The notes beneath the pieces are model-generated. The model made no database searches, was not told the DNA's origin, and worked only from the letters and a program-made list of their open reading frames with translations. From a virus, in the IMG/VR virus record IMGVR_UViG_3300025840_000226, positions 1 through 25,059 of that record: 25,059 nt of DNA; one strand, written 5' to 3'. Of the stretch, positions 1-8,389 are shown piece after piece; the first letter of the stretch is position 1; each line of letters opens with the position of its first letter. Both the position numbers and the translations under genes were made by a program.

Positions 1-2639
1 CCTCCTAATGTTCCTATACTTGCTGCTGCAATAGTAAATGAATCATTTTCAGTATTTGTTCTAAATGAATGTTCATCATCCACTGAAGCTGTATAGGTAT
101 AAGTTGAAGCACTTAAGTTTTCTTTTGCTTGTAGTAACCAGCTGTTACCTGATTGAATAGCATTTAACTGACTTCCTGTCCCTTCAAAAGTAACACCGGC
201 ATAGTCAATAGTATCTCCTTCTGTATCACTAAATGTTAAAGTGACAAGTGTTGAACCAGAACGGGCTAAGTTAGTATTTTGATTTCCAGTAGTATCTGTA
301 AATGTGATATCTGGTGCAGCATTTTGAGTTACTATGACTGAGAAGGTAGCTGCTGTTTCTGTCAAGAAACTATTACTTGCTGTTATTGAACCAGTTAGTA
401 CTGTTCCAGCTAAGTCTCCAGAACCGGATAGGTTTCTGTTTAGTCGTAGATTACCTGAACTATTAACAGAAAAGTCAGCAGTTGGCTCTACATACCATGT
501 TACTGCTTGATTAGAGTTAAAGTCAGCTATAGTTCCGCTAAATCCGTTTGTAGAGTCGTAAACATTATCTCCTGCTAAAGCAGATTCTATTGCATAAAAC
601 TGCTGCACTCCTGTTAATGAAGGAGCTACGTCGTCTGCGATAGGAATGGTTATAAGAGCCGAACTTGATGTTTCGTTATAAGCATCTCTTACAAAAGCTC
701 TATAGATATACGTATCGATTAAGTCTGAGTTTAAGTAAACTCCGGTTTTTCTTGTTACTTCTCCAGTAGAAGAGTTTATTTGAAATGCATTTTCATGAGG
801 ATCAGTTAGTTGAGAAGAACCTCCATAAGATCCAGTAGGAACTGGTGTACTATTTACAGATAAACTGTGTAAAACAAATCTATTAAATGTTACTGTATCA
901 CCTTCATTGTCAGCAGTACCGGTTACTGTACCGGCAGATGCTCCATTACCACTATTTTCATTAACTCCAGTTAAGGTTTGTGGATTGATAGTAGGTTGTA
1001 AGTTGTCTGTTACGGTAACTCCAACAAATATTGTTGAAATAGAACCTGTATCTTGAGCTGCTTCATAATGTTCATCAGAAGCTGTTATACTCATACTGTA
1101 TGCAGTAATGTTTTCGTAATCTAACGATGCAGTAGTTTGATAAATACGTACATAGTTAGAATGTAATGACATAGAGAAGTGTCCATTAGCATCAGAACCT
1201 GTTCTAATAGTAATAGCGTCGCTTTCTCCGTCGGTAAAGTAGATTTTAGTTACTTCCCCCGATGTGGCATTTTCATTTCTATTTGCATTAAAAGAAGAAA
1301 TAATAGAACCCACATTACTTGTTTGTCTAAATACGGGTGCAGTGTTTTGCAACACTGTTATGTAGATAGTATCTGTTCTTTCTGCTCCAAATACATCAGT
1401 TACTGTTACTTCTACTTCGTGGGCAAATGTACCATCTCCTCTATCTACAGTGTTAAATGTACCATAAGTAGGAATAACATTGAGTGTTACTGTTCCGTCA
1501 GAAGCTATTCTAACTAAATCGTCTGTATATGCTGAAGATGTGTTAAAAGTAAATGAATCGTTTTGGGTATCTGAACCTGTTAACTGTAAAACTACTGATC
1601 CTGAATCGTTAAACTCTCCTACGTTAAAGTAAGCACTAGCAGTAAAAGAAAATTGAGGTGCAGTATTGGTGAAAAATACTTTTTCTAAAAATTCTTGTAC
1701 ACTTCCTGAAGTTCCTGCATTAAATGATGCACTAAACATAGTACCCATATAAGGGTTGGTAACTATTCTATTACCGTCAAATGTTCCTCCAAAGCTAAAG
1801 TCTGCTGCTGCTGCTGATGCAGAAATATAGGTAGGGCTTATGTAAGATGCACTATCTGCCTGTATTGCATGAGAAGAAGATAGTTCGTAAGTTATCTCAT
1901 GTGATGCTGATACAGCGTAAGATGCTGTTACTGCACTTAAAGCGTAGGAAGATGTTACAGAAGTAAGTGCATAAGAAGCTGTTGCAGAAAAAGAAGAACT
2001 AATAGAGGATGTTATAAATCCTAAATCTTCTATTTGCTGGGATGATGATATTGTTCCTGTTAAAGATCCTGTAAGATATCCAAGTTCGCTGATTTGAGCA
2101 GAAGAAGATATTGTTCCTTCAGGAGATCCTGTGATAAAGCCAAGCTCTTCTATTTGAGTTGAAGAAGATATAGTACCGGCAGGGGGTGGTCCACCGAATC
2201 CTAATATAACCGCTGATTCGGAGGTTAGATATCCAGAAGCACTAATTTGTGCTGATGATGATATTACATTATCGCCGGTTACTGTTAAATAGGAACTAGT
2301 TGCAGCGATTAAGTTATTGATTAAAGAAGTATGTGAACCGGTTATAGTTTCTATACTACTTAATCTTGTGTTTAATGATGAAGTATAGGAATAAAATTCA
2401 CTTTCATGAGATGCTGTCCAAGCATTAATAGATGCTGAATGGAAGTTTAATGGTAATAAACTAGCAGATCCAACATTACCTGCTTCTATATTTTCTAACC
2501 TTGTAGTTAATGCAACTCCATTAATATATAACTCAGAACCAGAAACATTTAACCCGCCCGAAAATGGTTGGAGTTCTGCCGTTATGCTGCCAGAGTTAAG
2601 TATTAACGAACCTGAGAGTTCAGTTGAAAATTTTGTCAT
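1..2639 (-). CDS. Cadherin-like repeat tail adhesin/fibre protein (partial, C-terminus outside window)
   Basis: The reading frame opens at an ATG at 2639 and stays open to base 1, so at least 879 residues are encoded and the C-terminus is missing. An AAGGA sequence sits just upstream of the ATG. Residues 1-120 resemble phage fibre N-termini (Ser/Gly/Leu-rich, with a coiled-coil-like stretch). Residues 155-214 are three exact-length 20-aa repeats (G-T-I-S-S-S-x-Q-I-x-x-L-G). Residues 220-246 are three 9-aa repeats of the ASYAL type. From about residue 327 there are roughly five Ig/cadherin-like domains of about 100 aa, each opening with N-x-A/Q-P; one holds the cadherin-style motif LDYEN followed by I-T-A-S-D. 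Such repeats form extended fibres in phage and bacterial adhesins. Its position after the gp15-like gene suggests a virion surface protein for host binding, which is inference. Confidence 0.8.
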   Translation of the reverse strand, partial: MTKFSTELSGSLILNSGSITAELQPFSGGLNVSGSELYINGVALTTRLENIEAGNVGSASLLPLNFHSASINAWTASHESEFYSYTSSLNTRLSSIETITGSHTSLINNLIAATSSYLTVTGDNVISSSAQISASGYLTSESAVILGFGGPPPAGTISSSTQIEELGFITGSPEGTISSSAQISELGYLTGSLTGTISSSQQIEDLGFITSSISSSFSATASYALTSVTSSYALSAVTASYAVSASHEITYELSSSHAIQADSASYISPTYISASAAAADFSFGGTFDGNRIVTNPYMGTMFSASFNAGTSGSVQEFLEKVFFTNTAPQFSFTASAYFNVGEFNDSGSVVLQLTGSDTQNDSFTFNTSSAYTDDLVRIASDGTVTLNVIPTYGTFNTVDRGDGTFAHEVEVTVTDVFGAERTDTIYITVLQNTAPVFRQTSNVGSIISSFNANRNENATSGEVTKIYFTDGESDAITIRTGSDANGHFSMSLHSNYVRIYQTTASLDYENITAYSMSITASDEHYEAAQDTGSISTIFVGVTVTDNLQPTINPQTLTGVNENSGNGASAGTVTGTADNEGDTVTFNRFVLHSLSVNSTPVPTGSYGGSSQLTDPHENAFQINSSTGEVTRKTGVYLNSDLIDTYIYRAFVRDAYNETSSSALITIPIADDVAPSLTGVQQFYAIESALAGDNVYDSTNGFSGTIADFNSNQAVTWYVEPTADFSVNSSGNLRLNRNLSGSGDLAGTVLTGSITASNSFLTETAATFSVIVTQNAAPDITFTDTTGNQNTNLARSGSTLVTLTFSDTEGDTIDYAGVTFEGTGSQLNAIQSGNSWLLQAKENLSASTYTYTASVDDEHSFRTNTENDSFTIAAASIGTLG
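1902..1982 (-). repeat. Three tandem 27-nt repeats (ASYAL type) in the adhesin gene
   Basis: Residues 220-246 consist of three 9-residue units, TASYALTSV, TSSYALSAV and TASYAVSAS. Units of this kind recur in fibre proteins of marine and Bacteroidota phages (family knowledge). They sit between the 20-aa repeats and the cadherin-like domains. Confidence 0.8.
1998..2177 (-). repeat. Three tandem 60-nt repeats in the adhesin gene
   Basis: Three in-frame 20-residue units follow one another without a gap (residues 155-174, 175-194, 195-214). Each begins GTISSS and carries QI, LG and IT/LT at fixed positions. A diverged, shorter copy (residues 125-140) lies about 30 residues upstream. The units differ at the DNA level, so this is an old protein repeat rather than a fresh expansion. 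Confidence 0.85.
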
Positions 2640-2687
2640 CTATCCTTATTAAAATTTTTTTGGAACCTTTGAAACGCAACTCTTACT

Positions 2688-2695
2688 TATAAATA
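2688..2695 (-). promoter_or_regulatory. TATTTATA element upstream of the adhesin gene
   Basis: The sense strand reads CCATATTTATAAGTAAG, 48 nt before the adhesin ATG and just after the end of the gp15-like gene. It is one of eight similar elements in the gaps of this window. The opposite strand reads TATAAATA, the T4 late promoter consensus. I call it a candidate promoter; its direction is unproven. Confidence 0.4.
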
Positions 2696-2706
2696 TGGTA
2701 TTACTA

Positions 2707-3564
2707 CTAAAGCTTATTAACTGTTTCCGATGTAATTTTTATGTTAGTCTTTGAGTATACCTTCTTAGAATTAACTAACTGTGCATTGTAGGTATCGGTT
2801 ACTATATGTCCTAGTAGGTTTATTTGAAATTCCGTCTTCACTATTCTGTCGCTACCTTGTACTATTTCAGCAGATGTGGTATAAGTATCTATCATTGCTC
2901 TAAAACGAAATGTAGATGGGTTTCCCCAGTATGAATCTGAGGCAAAGTTGATTCCTTCTACTATTTTGTTGTTTTGTTCAACGTAATCCGTATATATAAT
3001 ACAAGAGTATACTATATTTACGTAATCTGGTATGGCTACTGCGTACAGTTCTTTTTGTTCTGCTCTATTATTAAGTATTCCAAATCTATCATACACGTTT
3101 TTTTTAGAAAACTTCTTTTCAAAGATGCCGAAATTGTGTGGGTTATTAGCATCTAACTTGTTTCCAAGATTTCTGTTCTTTTCTATACTATCTCTCCTAA
3201 AGACTATTAATGGAGCTTGCATTTTACCGTTTTTATCACGGTAATATCCGTCTTTTTGCATAGCTGCCCACCTTTCAGGTGAACCATATACAACAGGAAC
3301 GTTAATTACTTTACCGTTTTGAGAGACTTGGGGCTTTAATACTTCGTTAAAGTAGTAAAATATAGCGGTATCAATATCTTTTATACCTACATTATACGTT
3401 TCTACGTTATCTCCAAGCATAGATACCTGATTCCCACGGTTAGTTGATTGATCTAACTCACTTTTTGGGTTAATCTCAGTATTAGTCTCAGGATTAGTAT
3501 ATGTTGTTATACTATTCTGTGATAATTGCTCTTGAGATAGTGGGGTTAGTGGAGTTTCTGCCAT
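2707..3564 (-). CDS. gp15-like neck/tail-terminator protein
   Basis: This 285-aa protein resembles T4 gp15, the tail sheath stabiliser that caps the tail and joins it to the neck. Shared landmarks include an early segment with tyrosines and phenylalanines (FYYFNEVLKPQ), a V-P-V-V-Y-G-S-P-E-R-W strand corresponding to gp15 VPITY.SKEH, a central P-x-x-V-x-I-V-Y-S-x-I-I-Y-T-x-Y-x-E-Q-N motif like gp15 PIKMIYELSIFTRYEDD, and a late K-T-E-F-Q-I-N-L-L-G strand. The first 50 residues are polar and probably disordered. It is the last gene of a neck cluster and lies 1 nt after the gp14-like gene, matching the T4 order 13-14-15. The frame ends in three successive stop codons (TAG TAG TAA). The similarity is judged by eye and the sequence is very diverged from T4. 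Confidence 0.6.
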   Translation of the reverse strand: MAETPLTPLSQEQLSQNSITTYTNPETNTEINPKSELDQSTNRGNQVSMLGDNVETYNVGIKDIDTAIFYYFNEVLKPQVSQNGKVINVPVVYGSPERWAAMQKDGYYRDKNGKMQAPLIVFRRDSIEKNRNLGNKLDANNPHNFGIFEKKFSKKNVYDRFGILNNRAEQKELYAVAIPDYVNIVYSCIIYTDYVEQNNKIVEGINFASDSYWGNPSTFRFRAMIDTYTTSAEIVQGSDRIVKTEFQINLLGHIVTDTYNAQLVNSKKVYSKTNIKITSETVNKL

Positions 3565-3565
3565 T

Positions 3566-4051
3566 TTATCTTACTTCTGTTATACCTACCTTGTCTGCTC
3601 TTGTTAAATGACAGTCTACTAATATAGAAATAGTAGAACCGTAGCCAGATCCATAAGAAGTAAGGTTGTATTGATTATCTCTACCTAGAAACAACTGATT
3701 TTCACGTACAGTATCTACTTCGTAGAAGTCATTATGCCATTGTACTATATCTCCAACCTCTGGAACTACAGATGTATCTGCTAAATCCTGTCTCAGAAAA
3801 GCAAAAGTAGCTTCTCTACCTAAATCGGGTCCAAATTCTTGTATATCTATGACTTGATCACCTCTAGTAATTAGACAGTTAAGTTTAACTGCATTCCAGA
3901 ATGATTTCTGCAGTGCTTCACCATATAAGTTAACGTCTGTATCTTCTAAACTGAGTTTATGGTATAATACCTCCTGTTCTACTATATCTTTTAGTAGTTC
4001 CCGGTTAATATTTACCAGTAAATCGAAGTCTCTGTTAGATCCAAATAGCAT
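3566..4051 (-). CDS. gp14-like neck protein
   Basis: This 161-aa protein is probably a neck protein of the gp14 type, which completes the head after packaging so that the tail can attach. The supporting segments are an N-terminal helix ending in V-E-Q-E-V-L-Y-H-K, an L-Y-G-E-A-x-x-K-S-F-W segment like gp14-family proteins, and a C-terminal beta-rich part (P-E-V-G-D-I-V-Q-W...F-Y-E-V-D). T4 gp14 is longer (about 256 aa), so this version is compact. The start is well supported: AGGAG lies 9 nt upstream of the ATG, one of the best Shine-Dalgarno sites in the window. It is flanked by the 106-aa gene upstream and the gp15-like gene downstream. Confidence 0.55.
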   Translation of the reverse strand: MLFGSNRDFDLLVNINRELLKDIVEQEVLYHKLSLEDTDVNLYGEALQKSFWNAVKLNCLITRGDQVIDIQEFGPDLGREATFAFLRQDLADTSVVPEVGDIVQWHNDFYEVDTVRENQLFLGRDNQYNLTSYGSGYGSTISILVDCHLTRADKVGITEVR

Positions 4052-4052
4052 A

Positions 4053-4373
4053 TTAGTATTCTCCTGGTCGTTTCATACGTTCTACTGAGTTAGATGCTAC
4101 TTTTAATGAGTTTACTTCAGTATATTTACTCATAGCATTCTTTTTTAACGCTTCAAACGCCTCAGACGGTGGTTTTTGTGTTATTAACTTTACCTTAAAC
4201 GTATATCTCTTAGCATTTTCATCAGAACCTGCAATAGTACAAGTAGTTACCCCTGGAAGTGCACGAATTAAGTCAGCTAATACAGAAGGACTAGTATCTC
4301 TACTGATTACCTGTATCATAGCACGATAAGGTGTGTAAGTTGCTTCGTCTAGTATAATTTTAGATAACTTCAT
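4053..4373 (-). CDS. Small neck-cluster protein, possible ferredoxin-like fold
   Basis: This is an uncharacterised 106-aa protein. Predicted strands and helices alternate as beta-alpha-beta-beta-alpha (Y-R-A-M-I-Q-V...V-L-A-D-L-I-R-A-L-P-G-V...Y-T-F-K-V-K-L-I), suggesting a ferredoxin-like fold. Its start overlaps the stop of the gp13-like gene (TAATG), so the two are translationally coupled. The first residues, MKLSKIILDE followed by A, fit the gp21-type cleavage pattern I-x-x-E|A or L-D-E|A. That may be chance, since the preceding tag is only 10 residues. Its place between gp13-like and gp14-like genes suggests a head-tail joining role (inference). Confidence 0.6.
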   Translation of the reverse strand: MKLSKIILDEATYTPYRAMIQVISRDTSPSVLADLIRALPGVTTCTIAGSDENAKRYTFKVKLITQKPPSEAFEALKKNAMSKYTEVNSLKVASNSVERMKRPGEY

Positions 4374-5518
4374 TAGCCAATATATATTGTCATAGGTACA
4401 TCCCCTAATGTTTTCTTAAGATTTTCACTTTCATTAGCCTTCCTTTCAAGTTGAGCTTGTCTAGAAGTTTGATCTAACATTTCTTTTAATTGAGTAAGAA
4501 GTGATTCTTTTTCCGTTCTAGCATCTGTTAGTAAGTCTGCTTGATTTAAGGTAGCTTCTGAACCTGGTACCGGTACTACTTGGTACTTTCCTCTTATATA
4601 TGCTAGTAATTCTTTAGCTAGAGCTAATGTATATCTGAAAATCCACTGTCTTCCTACACTGTTTATGTGATTATATGTAGGGTTACTGTAAGGAACTTCT
4701 GCTACATTAGTAATAAGTTCAGCTCCATCAAGTAAACTAGCTGCTTTCTTATCATTGACCTTATAATATTCAAATCTTAGATTATAATTTGATTTAGGAA
4801 CTGGGAATATCTTTATTCTGTTGTTTACTACTTCAAAAGAGTAAGAAGATCTTCTAATCTGATCATTAAATTCAATAGCCTGTACCTTTAGAATATCAAA
4901 AGAAGCAGGCATTAATAGGAAGTTTACACCTGGGCTGTAAGATCCAAAGTCAAAAGCATCCATTAATGATTGAATACCTGTTCCAGTACCGGCATATGGG
5001 TCGAAATAACGTAGTATAGCAGGTGGTGCTTCATAAAACACTCTTCTGATTTCAATGCTTCCATCAATACCTTCAGCTGTAGCCCATGCATCTAAGTTAT
5101 AATCTTGAATAGATTTAGTAACTGCTAAAGAACCAGTGTACCTTGTTACAAACCCTCCAACTTCGGCTTCGGTACCGTAGTTTTTAGATATATTTACTAC
5201 TCTATCTAATGAAGGGTTAATAATTTTCTTATTTGCTGTACTTCCTGTTGAGGAGCCTTCAAGGTTTAGGTAATTTTCTCTAATTTTATATTGAAACACT
5301 TCATTACCGTATGTAGATACAGCTTCTTCGAAACAAGCGAAGAAATTACCATCTTGAAGTTCAACATCCATGAGGGGAAATCCAAGACGAGTACCGCAGA
5401 ACTTTGCTACTTTAACAGCATCAGTTTGAAAGTCGGTATCACTATCGTAAAATCCAAAAGGAGTAGAGCTGCCTGAGGTAAATGTTGCAGACCCATCCCA
5501 TATTGTTACATTAGCCAT
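4373..5518 (-). CDS. Neck/head-tail adaptor protein (gp13 position)
   Basis: This 381-aa protein begins at ATG 5518, just after a terminator and a TATTTATTA element, so it starts a transcription unit. Residues 50-80 (V-E-L-Q-D-G-N-F-F-A-C-F-E-E-A-V) match the helical motif D-V-E-L-x-x-x-x-F-x-x-x-F-E-x-A-V seen in many phage head-tail adaptors. The middle is beta-rich with aromatic residues. The C-terminus (residues 300-381) is a charged helix, with L-L-T-Q-L-K-E-M-L-D. By position it corresponds to T4 gene 13, whose product binds the portal vertex with gp14. I infer gp13 from synteny more than from sequence. It has no visible Shine-Dalgarno site. Confidence 0.55.
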   Translation of the reverse strand: MANVTIWDGSATFTSGSSTPFGFYDSDTDFQTDAVKVAKFCGTRLGFPLMDVELQDGNFFACFEEAVSTYGNEVFQYKIRENYLNLEGSSTGSTANKKIINPSLDRVVNISKNYGTEAEVGGFVTRYTGSLAVTKSIQDYNLDAWATAEGIDGSIEIRRVFYEAPPAILRYFDPYAGTGTGIQSLMDAFDFGSYSPGVNFLLMPASFDILKVQAIEFNDQIRRSSYSFEVVNNRIKIFPVPKSNYNLRFEYYKVNDKKAASLLDGAELITNVAEVPYSNPTYNHINSVGRQWIFRYTLALAKELLAYIRGKYQVVPVPGSEATLNQADLLTDARTEKESLLTQLKEMLDQTSRQAQLERKANESENLKKTLGDVPMTIYIG

Positions 5519-5532
5519 TTAATACGGTTTTA

Positions 5533-5541
5533 TAATAAATA
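5533..5541 (-). promoter_or_regulatory. TATTTATTA element upstream of the neck operon
   Basis: The sense strand reads TTACTATTTATTATAAAACC, ending 14 nt before the gp13-like ATG and directly after the gp23 terminator. It is a one-base variant of the element found in seven other gaps. A promoter is expected here because the preceding terminator would stop read-through. Confidence 0.45.
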
Positions 5542-5546
5542 GTAAC

Positions 5547-5571
5547 AAAAAAAAGAGGCCCGAAGGCCTCT
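5547..5571 (-). terminator. Intrinsic terminator after the major capsid gene
   Basis: On the minus strand a perfect 7-bp stem (AGAGGCC / GGCCTCT) closes a TTCG loop and is followed by eight T residues. The loop is the very stable C(UUCG)G tetraloop in RNA. It lies 25 nt after the gp23 stop codon and insulates the abundant capsid transcript from the neck genes. Confidence 0.9.
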
Positions 5572-5595
5572 CTTAATTATAATTCTAAGTAATTC

Positions 5596-7185
5596 TTAGA
5601 TCTGAGCTAAGTCAGTAATAAAGATTTTACCATAGAATTCAGGTCTGATCATCTTCTTAGCATAACGAGTCATTAAACCTTTTCTAGGAGTGAAGGTTTC
5701 TGGATCGTATACTAGAGGAGTCATCATTAATGGTACATAAGGAGCATAAACTGCACCAGTTTCAAGGAATTGTGAACCTCTAAATCCTAATAACATAATG
5801 TTCTCAGTCATATAAGGGTTTTTGTATACTTTGAAACGGTTAGCCAAAGATCCTACTCTTTGAACTCCCATGTTGAATTCTGCCTGATCGCCATCTGTAG
5901 CAGCAGCATATCCTGGGATAGATTCAAGGATTGTTGCAACTGTTGGAGAAGTTACGATAAAGTTAGCACCACCACGTAGAGTTTTTTGGTGAATCTTGTT
6001 AGATACTTTTTGTACTTTAGTACCTAAAGTTTGGAACCACTGACCTTGAGTGTTGTAGAAATCAGAAGTTGAAGTAGTCCAAGCTGAACCATTCCATACT
6101 TTGTTGTTTTCTGCTGACCACTTGTCAGTAGTTTTAGCTTCAAGGATAAGCATATCTAAAATCTCTAGGTCAATTTCCATAGAGATATACTCAGAAAGAA
6201 GTGAAGTTAATTCTGCTTCAGCATCGATTGAGTGATATGCGTTAAGATCTTGGGCGAACTCTGGAGTCCACTGAGCTTTTAACTTTCTAGTCTTAGCAAC
6301 GATAGCCTCGCTAGCAAGTTTAACGTCGATCTCAGGAATAGAGATAGAAGTATCTACAGCTCTTGATGAATCTGCTTCATAGTCCCCACGGTCGTTATCT
6401 ACTGGTTGTTTGTGGTAGATAACAGTTGGAGTAATTGCTGTTGCACCAGCTGAAAGATCTGCTGTTGCTACTACGAATTTTACTACGTTACCAGATACAG
6501 AAGTATATTGAGGTTTAGTAATATCTACAGAAGCAGATAAAAGTCTAAATGCTCTTGCTCCAAGAAAATCAGCGTTATCTGAATTAGCAAAAGTTACTGA
6601 TACGGTAGCGTGGCTTCCAGTAAGTGCAGGATCGTATCCTACATCTGCTAAAGCTGCAGAACCAGTGTTAGTGCTTCCAGCAGTTTTTGATGCAGAATTA
6701 ATTGAATATCCAAACTGACCGGCGCCATAAAGACCACCTTCTACGTCAGTGTCAATAGCCATTTTGCTGTTAGCAGTTGATACGTTACCGTACATGTTAT
6801 CGTCATCAGTACGTCCGTTTCTTGTATCTCCGTATTTGAAGTCAAGATAGAATACTAGACCTGAAGGTAAGTTCATTGGTTGAACAGATACGAAATCTTG
6901 AGCAACGATTTGAGCGAATACCTTACGTACTAGAGGAAGAGCTACTCCAGCCCACTGCTCACCAGCACCGGCTGTAAAGGAACCTCCACCTACGTTTGTA
7001 GAGTTAGCTTCTGCTACGATTTGCTTAGCTTGGTTTTCAAGGATCATCGCCATGTTGTTTTTGTAGCGATCATCTGTGATACCTTCTAATAAACCGGAAG
7101 CAGACCACTTGTCAGCTAAACGAGCTGCATCAGCCTGAAGGCTTTTGTAGTTGTTTGAGCTTTCTAATAATTGATTAATTTCCAT
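5596..7185 (-). CDS. 23: Major capsid protein (gp23-like)
   Basis: This 529-aa protein builds the head shell; T4 gp23 is 521 aa. The N-terminus (residues 1-59) is a charged helical propeptide. After it comes I-V-A-E|A-N at residues 56-61, equal to the T4 gp21 cleavage site before the mature N-terminus. The following segment, with V-F-A-Q-I-V-A-Q-D and then V-S-V-Q-P-M-N-x-P-x-G-x-V-F (about residues 88-112), matches the gp23 core I-x-x-x-Q-P-M-x-x-P-x-G. Further on, R-K-L-K-A-Q-W-T-P-E-F-A-Q-D-L-N-A-Y-H corresponds to the T4 segment R-Q-L-K-A-x-x-S-x-E-L-A-Q-D-L. Residues about 165-280 are Ala/Ser/Thr-rich, possibly a surface insertion. It follows scaffold gp22 by 19 nt with no promoter between, so the two are co-transcribed, and a terminator closes the unit. 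No Shine-Dalgarno site is visible despite expected high expression. Confidence 0.95.
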   Translation of the reverse strand: MEINQLLESSNNYKSLQADAARLADKWSASGLLEGITDDRYKNNMAMILENQAKQIVAEANSTNVGGGSFTAGAGEQWAGVALPLVRKVFAQIVAQDFVSVQPMNLPSGLVFYLDFKYGDTRNGRTDDDNMYGNVSTANSKMAIDTDVEGGLYGAGQFGYSINSASKTAGSTNTGSAALADVGYDPALTGSHATVSVTFANSDNADFLGARAFRLLSASVDITKPQYTSVSGNVVKFVVATADLSAGATAITPTVIYHKQPVDNDRGDYEADSSRAVDTSISIPEIDVKLASEAIVAKTRKLKAQWTPEFAQDLNAYHSIDAEAELTSLLSEYISMEIDLEILDMLILEAKTTDKWSAENNKVWNGSAWTTSTSDFYNTQGQWFQTLGTKVQKVSNKIHQKTLRGGANFIVTSPTVATILESIPGYAAATDGDQAEFNMGVQRVGSLANRFKVYKNPYMTENIMLLGFRGSQFLETGAVYAPYVPLMMTPLVYDPETFTPRKGLMTRYAKKMIRPEFYGKIFITDLAQI

Positions 7186-7204
7186 GATTTAATTTAAAAT
7201 AAGA

Positions 7205-8323
7205 TTATTTAATAATTCCAGCTAATTTTTGCATTCTACGAACAGCATCACTAACTTCGTTAATTACTTCTGGTTTACTAGCTGTAGTACCAGTAGCTTT
7301 AGATGCCATTCCTTTTACTTTTGATTCTGAAACTTGTTCTTTTTTACTAGTAACAACATTTTCAGAAACTGTTTCAAATACTAATTTAACTTCTTTTACT
7401 GTTTCGGCTTTGTCGAAAGCAGCAATAATGTTAACTTTTTGTGATTCAGTAAGGTTATTTGCCTTAAAGATTTTATTCACATATAAAAGTTTAGAGTTGA
7501 GAAGGTTTGTTTCGTGAAGATCTTGTTTAAGTTGCTCAATAGTATCTAAAGCTTCTTTTAACTCTTCTTCACTTACAACACGGTTAATGTTAGTACCCTG
7601 AGCTTGAGAATCAGCAGTATCTTGAACTTCAGTTGAGTTAGCAGTTGATACTTCCTCTACTTTCTCTTCGTCTTTATCTTCACCTTCAGCTACTGTAGCT
7701 TCTAGTTCAGCAAGAAGTTCGTCAAGATCAATTTCTTCTTCTTCTCCAGGTACTTCCATATCGTCAGCGGGTTCTTCGAGGGGAGCTTCATCGCCCATAC
7801 CTTCGATGTCACCACCGTCCATGTCGTCCATTCCTAATTCTTCTTCTCCGCCGCCGCCAATTTCTTGAGCTACGATGTCACGAATCATGTCTTTAAACTG
7901 ATCAACAGTTATATTTCCAATTTCTTCGTCACCTTCTACGGCTTCTTCTTCCTCGCCTTCTAAATCGTCAGCGGGTTCTTCGATTTCGGCTTCTGCTTCG
8001 TCCTCTGATTCTTCAGAGTCATCCTCGGCTTCTTCCTCGTCATCAGCTTCTACTACTTCTGGAGCAGCTGTAAGATCTTCCTCAATTGCTTCGTCTTTTT
8101 TGTCTTTGTCCATTCCTTCTTCTACTTCATCTTCTTCGACTTCGTTTACTACTTCTTCTACTTCTTCGGATTTGTCTTCCATTTCTTGTAGTTTAGCAGC
8201 TAACATGTCTTTTAGATGAGGAGTTAAAGTCTCTTCTAAAGCTTCTTTAGCGTTTGCAATAGCGGCTTCACGTACAGATTTTGCTTCAGCAATAGCTTGC
8301 TTGAATAAATCTTTGTTTGCCAT
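7205..8323 (-). CDS. 22: Prohead scaffold/core protein (gp22-like)
   Basis: This 372-aa protein lies between the protease region and gp23, the T4 position of gene 22, the main internal scaffold of the prohead, which gp21 degrades during maturation. Residues 50-230 are extremely rich in Glu and Asp with almost no aromatic residues. Residues 245-330 form a predicted coiled coil (E-E-L-K-E-A-L-D-T-I-E-Q-L-K). The C-terminus is a short basic amphipathic helix (A-V-R-R-M-Q-K-L-A-G-I-I-K), a typical capsid-binding element of scaffolds. Several L/I-x-E sites are present. A 20-bp perfect repeat in the gene encodes EEPADD twice. It has its own leader with a promoter-like element and two inverted repeats. 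Confidence 0.85.
   Translation of the reverse strand: MANKDLFKQAIAEAKSVREAAIANAKEALEETLTPHLKDMLAAKLQEMEDKSEEVEEVVNEVEEDEVEEGMDKDKKDEAIEEDLTAAPEVVEADDEEEAEDDSEESEDEAEAEIEEPADDLEGEEEEAVEGDEEIGNITVDQFKDMIRDIVAQEIGGGGEEELGMDDMDGGDIEGMGDEAPLEEPADDMEVPGEEEEIDLDELLAELEATVAEGEDKDEEKVEEVSTANSTEVQDTADSQAQGTNINRVVSEEELKEALDTIEQLKQDLHETNLLNSKLLYVNKIFKANNLTESQKVNIIAAFDKAETVKEVKLVFETVSENVVTSKKEQVSESKVKGMASKATGTTASKPEVINEVSDAVRRMQKLAGIIK
7760..7983 (-). repeat. Paired 20-bp direct repeat inside the scaffold gene
   Basis: The same 20 bases occur at 7760-7779 and 7964-7983. Both are in the same frame and encode EEPADD with identical codons. In a low-complexity acidic region this points to internal duplication or recombination between acidic blocks. 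Confidence 0.8.
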
Positions 8324-8346
8324 TTTTAAAAAAAATTTGTGATTTG

Positions 8347-8366
8347 TACGGTTATTAGGAACCGTA
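8347..8366 (-). promoter_or_regulatory. Perfect inverted repeat (7-6-7) in the scaffold leader
   Basis: The arms TACGGTT and AACCGTA are separated by 6 nt and lie 24-43 nt upstream of the gp22 ATG. There is no T-tract after it on the minus strand, so it is not a terminator. It could be an mRNA hairpin in the leader or a protein-binding dyad. Confidence 0.5.
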
Positions 8367-8389
8367 ATAGGTAGGTTAATATTTTTTAG

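Noticed and set aside
1179-1517. Plus-strand open frame of 112 codons
   Set aside because: It lies fully inside the adhesin frame on the other strand. Its translation is Ser/Cys/Ile-rich with no motif, typical of an antisense shadow. Other plus-strand frames across the window (for example 2974-3244, 10265-10895, 17665-18036, 22704-22916) were dropped for the same reason.
1902-2177. Regular short repeats that could suggest a CRISPR array
   Set aside because: The repeats are in frame, have no constant repeat with variable spacers, and encode protein periodicities of 20 and 9 residues in a fibre gene.
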